DNA of 19,440 bases, from NCBI GenBank assembly GCA_036257535.1, contig DATAFJ010000080.1:1-19440 (forward strand), written 5' to 3'. Positions 1 through 6,344 of the stretch are shown here, piece after piece (the first letter of the stretch is position 1; each line of letters opens with the position of its first letter). The notes under the pieces were generated by a model. That model was not told the DNA's origin. It did not search any database and saw only the letters and a list, made by a program, of their open reading frames with translations. This DNA is from DATAEE01 sp036257535. GTDB lineage: Bacteria > Acidobacteriota > Vicinamibacteria > Vicinamibacterales > 2-12-FULL-66-21. A program made the translations under genes and the position numbers.

Positions 1-473
1 CGCTCGTTGTACTGCTTGCCTCCAACCGCGTCGGTGTGGCCTTCGATCTCGATCCAGGCGCCCTTGGGGTCGGCCTTGAGCTGACCCACGAGCGTGTCGA
101 TCTCGCCCTTGGCCTCATCCGGCAGCTCGAACTTGCCGAACTTGAAGTTGCCCTGATCCTCGCTCAGCACCACTTCATAGATCAGCCGCTTGGACGCGCG
201 TTCGATCGCATCGGCGCGTGCGTTCACGCGGTCCGCCGCCTGACGCGCCTCACCCGCCGACCGACCGGCCGCATCAGCCTTCGTGTCGACCTCACCGATG
301 CGCTGCTCGTTCTGACGCGTCCGCTCCTGCGTCTCTTCGAGCGACTTCGACACCGAGTCGACCTTGTTGTCGACTTCGCCGACCGATGTCCTGACGAACT
401 TCTTCGTTGCGCACGCCGCCGACCCGCCGGCAACGAGTGCCGTGACCGCGACTGCCATTACGACCTTCCGCAT
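1..473 (-). CDS. OmpA-family peptidoglycan-binding lipoprotein (C-terminus cut by window edge)
   Basis: The visible 157 residues start MRKVVMAVAVTALVAGGSAAC, a lipoprotein signal peptide with lipobox SAAC and lipidated Cys21. A long heptad-like, charged stretch follows (about residues 30-95, rich in E, Q, R, A), probably an Lpp-like coiled coil. The OmpA/Pal peptidoglycan-binding fold then begins, with IEIEGHTDAVGGKQYNE at the window edge; the GHTD motif and the YN pair are diagnostic of OmpA_C domains. The ATG at 471-473 has a perfect AGGAGG at 480-485, six bases upstream, which fixes the start. By family knowledge it would be anchored in the outer membrane and grip the cell wall. It lies 36 bases downstream of the VWA gene on the same strand and is probably co-transcribed. 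The domain's remaining arginine/aspartate binding residues lie outside the window. Confidence 0.9.
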   Translation of the reverse strand, partial: MRKVVMAVAVTALVAGGSAACATKKFVRTSVGEVDNKVDSVSKSLEETQERTRQNEQRIGEVDTKADAAGRSAGEARQAADRVNARADAIERASKRLIYEVVLSEDQGNFKFGKFELPDEAKGEIDTLVGQLKADPKGAWIEIEGHTDAVGGKQYNE

Positions 474-509
474 ACAGTGCCTCCTGAAGCCAGCGAGCCT
501 ACGCCCGCT

Positions 510-1571
510 CTACATTGGTCTTTTACCGACCGATTCAGCGCCGCCCGACGATCCCCCTACGAAATATCCAGCTCGCGCCCGCACACGCAGGTCGCGATCC
601 CGCGTCTTGACGTCCACCGGGTGCCAGCCTGGCTCGTCGCTCGTCTCGAACGCGAGCAGATACTGGTGACGCAGCTCCGAGACGATCCGCCGCACCGCGA
701 GGCTGTGATGCGCCGGCACGCTGGCGACGAATGCCGCGCCGCCTGTCGCCTCGGCGAGCTGCGAGAGCTCGCTGCCCGGCAAAGCCTCTTCGGTGCGCTC
801 GCCTTCAGAATCCGGCTCGTGATCGATCGGCGGCACGACCTCGATCGTGTAGACCGGCACGTCGACCTTGCTTGCCGCCAGCGCCGCCTGCTGCGGCGTC
901 GACTCGCTTCCGGTGTCAATGCCGTCGGTGATCACCACGATGGCGCGGCGCGTCGACCCGCGCGCGACAACTTCGGTCGCCGCTTCCGCGATGGCATCGT
1001 AGATCGACGTCTCGCCAAACGGCAGGACCGATTCGAGTGTCCTCAGCACAGCGGCCCGATCCTTCGTGAACGGCTGTACTTCCTTCAGGGCGGTGTCGAA
1101 CATGAACACCGCGACGGTATCGTCCTTCCGTGCGTCCGGCGCATACTCGTCGTCGAGAGCCGCAAGCAGGTGACGAACGGCCTGGCGTCCGGCGTCGATC
1201 TTGGACGCCACGTGCATGCTGCCGCTCGAATCAAAGAGGATGGCGACGCTCGCCGGCGCCGACCCTTCCGCGCGGAAGTCGGTCAGCCGTCGCCGTATGC
1301 CGCGATCGAACAGCTCGAAATCCTCCCGGGACAGGTCCCTGACGTAGCGCCCTTTCCGGTCGCGGACGACCGCCGAAACGGCCACCGCCTGAACAGCCGA
1401 CCGAAAGCGCGGCGTCGCGGGCTCTTGGCCCGCGACGCGCGTCGGGAGGATGGAGATGGCGAGGAGTGCGGCCATGCCGACAGTGGCGATGCCGGCGGGC
1501 GATGAGGTCGCAGTCCCCACGGCCTTCCATAGTCCAAGTTGCTTGCCATTATCCATAAGTTGGTGATCCAT
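510..1571 (-). CDS. Secreted VWA-domain protein of the acidobacterial VWFA-related type
   Basis: 353 residues. A hydrophobic segment at about 33-48 ending in VAGQE looks like a signal peptide or anchor. A small beta domain follows (about 58-100, with YVRDLSREDFELFD), then a von Willebrand A domain from about 107 to 305. The metal-ion adhesion site is intact: D114-S-S-G-S118, T188 in GETS and D216 in ITDG. The tail LRHQYLLAFE...VRARAGYF matches what I know of the VWFA-related family expanded in Acidobacteriota (TIGR03436-like). The role is unknown, probably metal-dependent protein binding in the envelope. The ATG at 1571 has no clear Shine-Dalgarno sequence. In-frame alternatives are the ATG at 1556 and codons nearer the hydrophobic segment, so the N-terminus is uncertain. 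The gene ends 36 bases before the OmpA lipoprotein, which suggests a joint transcript. Confidence 0.88.
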   Translation of the reverse strand: MDHQLMDNGKQLGLWKAVGTATSSPAGIATVGMAALLAISILPTRVAGQEPATPRFRSAVQAVAVSAVVRDRKGRYVRDLSREDFELFDRGIRRRLTDFRAEGSAPASVAILFDSSGSMHVASKIDAGRQAVRHLLAALDDEYAPDARKDDTVAVFMFDTALKEVQPFTKDRAAVLRTLESVLPFGETSIYDAIAEAATEVVARGSTRRAIVVITDGIDTGSESTPQQAALAASKVDVPVYTIEVVPPIDHEPDSEGERTEEALPGSELSQLAEATGGAAFVASVPAHHSLAVRRIVSELRHQYLLAFETSDEPGWHPVDVKTRDRDLRVRARAGYFVGGSSGGAESVGKRPM

Positions 1572-1588
1572 TGTGGGTTAACCACAAT
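1570..1588. repeat. 7-bp inverted repeat overlapping the VWA start codon
   Basis: ATTGTGG, five bases GTTAA, then CCACAAT: a perfect 7-base dyad (arms 1570-1576 and 1582-1588). It covers the first base of the VWA gene's ATG and the bases just upstream. The size and position would suit a repressor or other dimeric regulator, but no regulator is identified and a chance origin is possible. Confidence 0.4.
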
Positions 1589-1617
1589 TGTCATGCAGAA
1601 ACGCGGCCACGTCGACA

Positions 1618-1670
1618 GTAAGTTTGTGTAGTTGTTACACGATCGTCGGAATCACTCCGGAAAAACTTAC
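1618..1670 (+). promoter_or_regulatory. Candidate structured leader (three-way junction of inverted repeats) upstream of the aminotransferase
   Basis: An outer perfect 8-base pair of arms, GTAAGTTT (1618-1625) and AAACTTAC (1663-1670), encloses two hairpins. The first, GTGTA-GTTGT-TACAC (1626-1640), starts directly after the left arm. The second, CGGA-ATCAC-TCCG (1647-1659), has an extra flanking T-G wobble. Together they fold as a compact three-way junction ending 29 bases before the ATG at 1700. It does not match any riboswitch class I recognise. It could equally be a DNA operator serving the divergent genes. Confidence 0.35.
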
Positions 1671-1699
1671 GCCGGCAAGTCCTGCTAACATGCACGCCG

Positions 1700-2923
1700 A
1701 TGGCCTCCCGTCCCACCACCGTGCCGGCCGCCATTCCGGTGGCCTCCCGGATTGGAGGCTTCGTCTACGCGATCCGTAATATCGTCGCGGAGGCCCGTAA
1801 GGTCGAGGCTTCCGGTCGTCCGGTCCGCTACCTGAATATCGGCGACCCGATACCGTTCGGGTTCCACACGCCCGCTCACCTAGTGGCCGCCGTCGAGAAA
1901 GCCATGCGGGACGGTCACAATGGCTACGCCCCGTCGCCGGGGATCCCGGCTGCGCGTGAAGCGGTGGCTCGCGAGCTGGTGTCGCGCGGCATGGCGACCA
2001 GCGCCGACCGCGTGCTCATCACCTCAGGGACGTCCGAAGGCATCGAGCTGGCGCTGACCGCGCTCGCCGACACCGGGAGCGACGTGCTCGTTCCTGTGCC
2101 CACGTACCCGCTGTATACAGCCGTCCTCGCGAAGATTGGCGCGCGTCCTCTCTACTATCGGACGGATCCGTCGCGCGGGTGGCTGCCGGACCTTGACCAT
2201 CTCGAGAGCCTCGTGACGCCTGCCACGCGCGCGCTGGTCGTCATCGATCCCAATAACCCGACCGGTTCGCTGTATCCGCCCTCGGTTCGCGCGGCGCTCG
2301 TCGAAATCGCCGAACGCCACAACCTTCCGATCCTCGCCGACGAAGTCTACGGCGATCTCGCGTACGACGGTCCCGTGCCGTCGCTCGCGAGCATCAATCC
2401 GGACGCGGCGATCCTGTCGTTCTCGTCGCTCTCGAAGGCGTATCTCGCGCCGGGCTGGCGTGCGGGGTGGCTCGCCGCCGGCAGCAGCGAGCGTCTCGAC
2501 GACCTGCTCGCCGCAATCAAGAAACTCGCGGATGGCCGGCTGTGCAGCACCGGGCCGATGCAGCATGCGATCGTCGCGGCGCTGACCGGCGACCGATCTC
2601 ATCTCGACGGCTTCCGGGCCGCGCTTCGCGAGCGTGCCGAGCTGACGACGAGGCGGCTGCGTGCGATGCCGGGTGTCAGCTGCGTTGCGCCGTCGGCCGC
2701 GTTCTATGCGATGCCGAAGATCGCGCTGCCGCCGGGCAGGACCGACGAAGACTACGTGCTCGGCCTCCTGCGCGCGACCGGCATCCTGTGCGTGTACGGA
2801 TCCGGCTTCGGCCTCCCCGCCGCCGATGGGTTCCTGCGCGTCGTGTTTCTCGCCTCGCCGCGGGAGCTGAACGGCATCTTCGACGACATGGCGGCGTTCA
2901 CGCGCGATTTCGTCACCTCCTAA
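1700..2923 (+). CDS. PLP-dependent class I/II aminotransferase, alanine/aspartate aminotransferase-like
   Basis: 407 residues, full length for fold-type I aminotransferases. Visible landmarks are NIGDP near residue 46, SPGIPAAREAVA (79-90), ITSGTSEGIE (107-116), NNPTG at 185-189, ADEVY at 213-217 (Asp214 should hold the PLP pyridine nitrogen), the Schiff-base lysine in SSLSKAY (Lys246) and GWRAGW (252-257) with a phosphate-binding arginine. NNPTG followed by SLY, and SK followed by YLAPGWR, resemble the AlaA/archaeal alanine aminotransferase branch, but substrate choice (Ala, Asp, Tyr, other) cannot be read from the sequence. The ATG at 1700 is chosen because the protein starts naturally there; the nearby ATG at 1690 is out of frame. 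No strong ribosome site is visible. The gene heads a plus-strand run, and its TAA directly abuts the GTG of the transporter gene. Confidence 0.9.
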   Translation: MASRPTTVPAAIPVASRIGGFVYAIRNIVAEARKVEASGRPVRYLNIGDPIPFGFHTPAHLVAAVEKAMRDGHNGYAPSPGIPAAREAVARELVSRGMATSADRVLITSGTSEGIELALTALADTGSDVLVPVPTYPLYTAVLAKIGARPLYYRTDPSRGWLPDLDHLESLVTPATRALVVIDPNNPTGSLYPPSVRAALVEIAERHNLPILADEVYGDLAYDGPVPSLASINPDAAILSFSSLSKAYLAPGWRAGWLAAGSSERLDDLLAAIKKLADGRLCSTGPMQHAIVAALTGDRSHLDGFRAALRERAELTTRRLRAMPGVSCVAPSAAFYAMPKIALPPGRTDEDYVLGLLRATGILCVYGSGFGLPAADGFLRVVFLASPRELNGIFDDMAAFTRDFVTS

Positions 2924-3955
2924 GTGGCCCCGCCGCAGGACCCGCGCAAGCTGGCGGCACAAATCATCGCGATGGCGGCCGCCGCGATCATCCTGCTGTG
3001 GTGTCTCTATCTGATCCGCGGCGTGCTGCTGCTCATCTACGTGAGCATGGTGCTCGCGATCGGCTTCAGTCCGATCGTGCGTCTCATCGAACGTCAGGGG
3101 TTCGTGGTGCGCGCGAAGCGCGTGCCGCGATGGGCCGCGATCCTCGTCCTGTACGTGCTTGTCCTGGGCGTGATGACGGCCATCGGGATCATGATCGTTC
3201 CGCAGATGGTCGAGCAGGCGCGCGAGCTCTGGACGGCCGCGCCGAAAATGACCGCGCAGTGGCAGGACTGGCTAGTGTCGCGCGGACTGCTCCCGCACCG
3301 GATCACGCTCCAGGAGGCGGTCCAGCAGGCGCCGGGCCCGGGCGACGCGGTTGGCACGGTCGTCGGCGCAATCGCGGGATTTCTGGGCGGCCTCTTCGGC
3401 CTCGTCACGATCCTCATCCTGACGTTCTACTTCCTCGTCGAAGGCGAGACACTGCGATCGGCGTTCCTGCAGTTCTTCCCCGCGCAGCAGCGCGGCAGGA
3501 TTGCGAAGGCGAGCCGGGATGCGACCGTCAAGATCAGCGCGTGGCTCAACGGCCAGCTGCTGCTCGCCGCGATCATCGGCGGCACGGCCGCAATCGGCTT
3601 GTGGCTGATGTCGATTCCTTACTTCTACGTCCTCGCCCTCATTGCCGGTATCGGCGAGATGATTCCCGTCGTCGGACCGCTGGTGGCGGCGATTCCGGCC
3701 GTGGGCGTCGCGGCGACGATCTCGTGGGAAAAGGCGCTGTTTGTCGCGATCTTTTTCCTCATCCAGCAGCAGTTCGAGAACCACGTCCTCGTACCGAAGA
3801 TCATGGAGCGACAGGTCGGCATCAGCCCCGTCATGGTCATCATCGCGCTGCTCGTCGGCGGCGGCCTTCTTGGAATAGTCGGAGCCATCCTGGCGGTGCC
3901 AACCGCCGCGATTGTCCAGGTCGTCTTCCAGCAGTTTCTTCAGCGTGACGAATAA
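2924..3955 (+). CDS. AI-2E family (PerM/YdiK, UPF0118) membrane transporter
   Basis: 343 residues of mostly hydrophobic sequence with the usual AI-2E layout. There are two N-terminal TM helices (about 13-48), a TM at about 68-93, a soluble stretch (about 95-145), then four or five C-terminal TM helices. Conserved landmarks are GIGEMIPVVGPLVAAIPA, QQQFENHVLVPKIMERQVGISP and the final GILGAILAVPTAA-like block. Family members export autoinducer-2 in some bacteria, but many act as Na+/H+ antiporters or have unknown substrates, so AI-2 transport is not implied. The start is a GTG touching the TAA of the aminotransferase, so translation probably depends on coupling; there is no purine-rich site. 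A later ATG at 2972 would cut into the first helix and is unlikely. It ends 10 bases before the Kbl-like gene. Confidence 0.9.
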   Translation: MAPPQDPRKLAAQIIAMAAAAIILLWCLYLIRGVLLLIYVSMVLAIGFSPIVRLIERQGFVVRAKRVPRWAAILVLYVLVLGVMTAIGIMIVPQMVEQARELWTAAPKMTAQWQDWLVSRGLLPHRITLQEAVQQAPGPGDAVGTVVGAIAGFLGGLFGLVTILILTFYFLVEGETLRSAFLQFFPAQQRGRIAKASRDATVKISAWLNGQLLLAAIIGGTAAIGLWLMSIPYFYVLALIAGIGEMIPVVGPLVAAIPAVGVAATISWEKALFVAIFFLIQQQFENHVLVPKIMERQVGISPVMVIIALLVGGGLLGIVGAILAVPTAAIVQVVFQQFLQRDE

Positions 3956-3965
3956 GAATAAGACG

Positions 3966-5147
3966 ATGCGTTCAGATCCGCTCGCCTATCTGTTAACGGA
4001 GCTCGCGTCCCTGAAGGAGCAGGGCCTTTATCGTCGTCTGCGAATCCTGGACGACGAGCAGAAGCCGCACACGAGCTTCGACGGCCGCTCCGTCGTCAAC
4101 CTGTCGTCCAACAACTATCTCGGTCTCACGACGCATCCGAGGCTCCGGGAACGGGCGCTCGAAGCCACCCGTCAGCTCGGCGTGGGGTCGGGTTCGGTCC
4201 GAACCATCGCGGGGACGCTTGAAATCCACATGGAGCTCGAGCGGCGGCTCGCCAAGTTCAAGAAAACGGAAGCGGTCGTCGTGTTTCAGAGCGGCTTCGC
4301 GGCAAATGCCGGAACCGTGGCGGCGATTCTCGGGCGCGAAGACGTGATCGTCAGCGACGAGCTGAACCACGCGAGCATCATCGACGGCGCGCGGTTGAGC
4401 CGCGCGGAAATCAAGGTCTTTCCGCATCGCGATGCCGCCGCCGCGCGAAAGATCCTGCAGGACCTTCCGGCGGAGCGGCGCAAGCTCCTCATCACGGATG
4501 GCGTCTTCAGCATGGACGGCGACCTCGGTGCACTCCCTGAGCTGTGCGGGCTGGCCGACGAATTCGGCTGCATCATGATGGTCGACGACGCGCATGCGAG
4601 CGGCGTGTTCGGCGCGAACGGCCGGGGGACGATCGATCATTTCGGACTGCACGGCCGGGTCGACATCCAGGTTGGAACGTTGTCGAAGGCGATCGGCGCG
4701 CTCGGCGGCTACGTCGCCGGCAGCCGCGCGCTGATCGAATTCCTCTACCACCGCGCGCGACCGTTCCTGTTCTCGACGTCTCACCCGCCTGCCGTGGCGG
4801 CGGCGTGCATCGCCGCAATCGACGTCCTGCTGGAGGAACCGGAGCTCATCGAGCGGCTGTGGCAGAACACGGCGTTCTTCAAGGCAGGGCTCAAGCAGCT
4901 CGGCTTCAATACCGGCGCGAGCGAAAGCCCCATCACGCCGGTGATCGCCGGAGACGGCGCGCTCGCGATGAAGCTCTCGGATCGGTTGTTCGAGGAAGGC
5001 GTGTTCGCCCAAGGGATCGTGTTTCCGACCGTCGCGCGCGGAAAGGCGCGCGTACGAACGATCGTGACAGCGACCCACACGAAAGAAGATCTACAGTTCG
5101 CGCTCGATGCGTTCGCACGAGTCGGCCGCGAACTGGGCATTATCTAA
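3966..5147 (+). CDS. kbl: Glycine C-acetyltransferase (2-amino-3-ketobutyrate CoA ligase)-like alpha-oxoamine synthase
   Basis: 393 residues, the usual size for the Kbl/BioF/Spt family. It joins glycine (or another amino acid) to an acyl-CoA with PLP. Visible landmarks are NLSSNNYLGL (45-54), GSGSVRTIAGT (74-84), DELNHASIIDGARLS (131-145; His135 stacks on PLP), DGVFSMDGD (178-186), VDDAHASGVFG (206-216; Asp207, His210), GRVDIQVGTLSKAIGALGGY (230-249; Schiff-base Lys241) and SPITPV near 315. DIQVGTLSKAIG and HFGLHGRVD favour Kbl over BioF, but related enzymes accept several acyl-CoAs, so BioF or serine palmitoyltransferase-like activity is not excluded. No threonine dehydrogenase (tdh) lies next to it. 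The ATG at 3966 is chosen; an in-frame TTG at 3912 would overlap the transporter and adds an unconserved serine-rich tail. Confidence 0.88.
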   Translation: MRSDPLAYLLTELASLKEQGLYRRLRILDDEQKPHTSFDGRSVVNLSSNNYLGLTTHPRLRERALEATRQLGVGSGSVRTIAGTLEIHMELERRLAKFKKTEAVVVFQSGFAANAGTVAAILGREDVIVSDELNHASIIDGARLSRAEIKVFPHRDAAAARKILQDLPAERRKLLITDGVFSMDGDLGALPELCGLADEFGCIMMVDDAHASGVFGANGRGTIDHFGLHGRVDIQVGTLSKAIGALGGYVAGSRALIEFLYHRARPFLFSTSHPPAVAAACIAAIDVLLEEPELIERLWQNTAFFKAGLKQLGFNTGASESPITPVIAGDGALAMKLSDRLFEEGVFAQGIVFPTVARGKARVRTIVTATHTKEDLQFALDAFARVGRELGII

Positions 5148-5164
5148 GGTCGTATCTATAAACG

Positions 5165-6262
5165 ATGCCGTCCGGGCGCCGCAGCTTCTACGACACGTAC
5201 GCACGCGATCTGCGTGCCGAAGACGTCGAGCGTCTCTTCACGCGAGACGCGCGCGACGCATACGAGTACTTCGCGCGGGGGATCGACGCCGAGGCGCTGC
5301 GCGCGCTCCCCTGGTACAAGCGCTGGCCCCGGCACGTCCGGTTCTTTCTCGTCGCGTTCAGTCTCCGCCTCTCGCCGGCACGCCGCGCGCTGTTCGCCCT
5401 CTCCGTCATCCTGGCCGTCTTCGGCATGCTCCGCATCATGGCCGGCATGGGCCCCGCACCGGTCGTGATAAGCCTGCTCCTGGCCTACTTGCTGATCATG
5501 CTCGAGGTGGCGGACCGCGTGTCGCTCAAGGGCGATCTCGAAGTGGCGCGCGAGATTCAGCAGGCAATGCTGCCGAACGAGACGTTCCGGCTGCCGGCGG
5601 TGTCCGTGCGCGGGTTCACCCGTCCGGCGAACACCGTCGGCGGCGATTTCTACGACATCCTCCCGCTACCCGATGGACGACTCGTGGTTGCGCTCGGCGA
5701 CGTCGCCGGCAAAGGCAGCCCGGCGGCGCTCCTCATGGCGCTACTCCTCGCGATGCTCAGGACGCTCGTGGACGAAGGTCTCGAAGCGGAGGCGCTTGTG
5801 GAGCGCCTCAACGGCCAGATCTGCCGCCACAGTCCTCCGTCGCGGTTCATCACGCTCTTCTACGGCGTCTTCGATCCGCGGGTCGGCTCGCTCACCTATG
5901 TCAACGCCGGGCAGAACCCACCGCTCCTCAGGCGATCGTCGGGCGCGTACGAGCGACTCGACTCGACCGGCATCGCGCTCGGCATGTTCGAGCGCTCGAC
6001 GTACGCGGCGCGCTCGATCACCATCGAGCCCTCGGAGCTGCTCGTGTTGTACAGCGACGGCATCACCGAAGCCGAGGACAAGAACGGCCAGCCGTTCGAC
6101 GAGGCGGGACTTCAGAGGACGGTCGACGAAGGGCCGCATGACGACCCCGCCGCCCTCGGCGCGGCGGTGCTCGCGGCCGTCGAGCGCCACGCGCGCGACA
6201 GCCGGCTGGCCGACGACCTCACCGTTCTCGTGCTGCTCAGGGCGGAACAGGCAGTGGCCTAG
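5165..6262 (+). CDS. Membrane-anchored SpoIIE/RsbU-type PP2C serine phosphatase
   Basis: 365 residues. A cytosolic N-terminal segment (1-70) precedes two TM helices (about 73-92 and 98-115), which form a hairpin. A coupling helix DLEVAREIQQAMLP (124-137) and a SpoIIE-class PP2C domain (about 145-358) follow. The metal-binding acidic residues are present: GGDFYD (D161, D164), GDVAGKG (D179), YSDGITEA (D298) and ADDLTVLV (D350, D351). By family knowledge such enzymes dephosphorylate an anti-anti-sigma (STAS) protein and so release a sigma factor or similar target. No STAS or kinase partner is in the window. The sensing part is unusually minimal: just the TM hairpin and a short N-terminus. The gene starts 17 bases after the Kbl-like gene and is the last of the four-gene run. 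Confidence 0.92.
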   Translation: MPSGRRSFYDTYARDLRAEDVERLFTRDARDAYEYFARGIDAEALRALPWYKRWPRHVRFFLVAFSLRLSPARRALFALSVILAVFGMLRIMAGMGPAPVVISLLLAYLLIMLEVADRVSLKGDLEVAREIQQAMLPNETFRLPAVSVRGFTRPANTVGGDFYDILPLPDGRLVVALGDVAGKGSPAALLMALLLAMLRTLVDEGLEAEALVERLNGQICRHSPPSRFITLFYGVFDPRVGSLTYVNAGQNPPLLRRSSGAYERLDSTGIALGMFERSTYAARSITIEPSELLVLYSDGITEAEDKNGQPFDEAGLQRTVDEGPHDDPAALGAAVLAAVERHARDSRLADDLTVLVLLRAEQAVA

Positions 6263-6290
6263 TCCCGCTCGCCAGAAGTGGCTCCATGGC

Positions 6291-6317
6291 GTCCGCGCAT
6301 TCCGCGTAGTCCGCGGT
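6291..6317. repeat. Three tandem 9-base units containing TCCGCG
   Basis: TCCGCG recurs exactly every 9 bases at 6292, 6301 and 6310, inside an 82-base spacer between the phosphatase and the peptidase. The units are gTCCGCGca, tTCCGCGta and gTCCGCGgt. A protein that binds every 9 bases, or an intergenic repeat family, would give this pattern. No function is assigned. Confidence 0.55.
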
Positions 6318-6331
6318 CGGGATTCGGGGTC

Positions 6332-6337
6332 TAATAT
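6332..6337 (+). promoter_or_regulatory. Candidate -10 box (TAATAT) for a leaderless M1 peptidase transcript
   Basis: TAATAT lies 7 bases before the ATG pair at 6345/6348, the distance expected if transcription begins at or near the start codon. No Shine-Dalgarno sequence is visible upstream of those ATGs, in keeping with leaderless translation. There is no good -35 hexamer, so this is weak. Confidence 0.3.
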
Positions 6338-6344
6338 TCTCATC

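Noticed and set aside
36..1505. A 489-codon plus-strand open frame opposite the VWA and OmpA genes
   Set aside because: Its translation is Arg/His/Asp-rich low-quality sequence with no motifs, while the opposite strand gives clear VWA and OmpA domains. It is a GC-rich shadow frame; the same applies to the long minus-strand frames at 3993-5078 and 7002-8888.
1588..1779. A 63-codon plus-strand frame in the divergent spacer (includes ATG 1690)
   Set aside because: It overlaps the true start of the aminotransferase out of frame, has no ribosome site and no recognisable sequence.
2467..3948. A 493-codon plus-strand frame spanning two genes
   Set aside because: It overlaps the aminotransferase and transporter in another phase and is Arg/Ala-rich with no family signature.
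2924..3955. Reading the AI-2E-family gene as evidence of quorum sensing
   Set aside because: The family name covers many non-AI-2 transporters, and no luxS or lsr gene is in the window.
1700..6262. A biosynthetic cluster formed by the aminotransferase and the Kbl-like enzyme
   Set aside because: Both are PLP enzymes, but a transporter of general type lies between them and a signalling phosphatase follows. No tailoring, carrier or synthase genes support a dedicated pathway.
5673..6344. Upstream extension of the M1 peptidase frame by 224 codons
   Set aside because: It overlaps the phosphatase in another phase and is Ser/Arg-rich. A signal peptide begins at 6345, so the extension is not translated as one protein.
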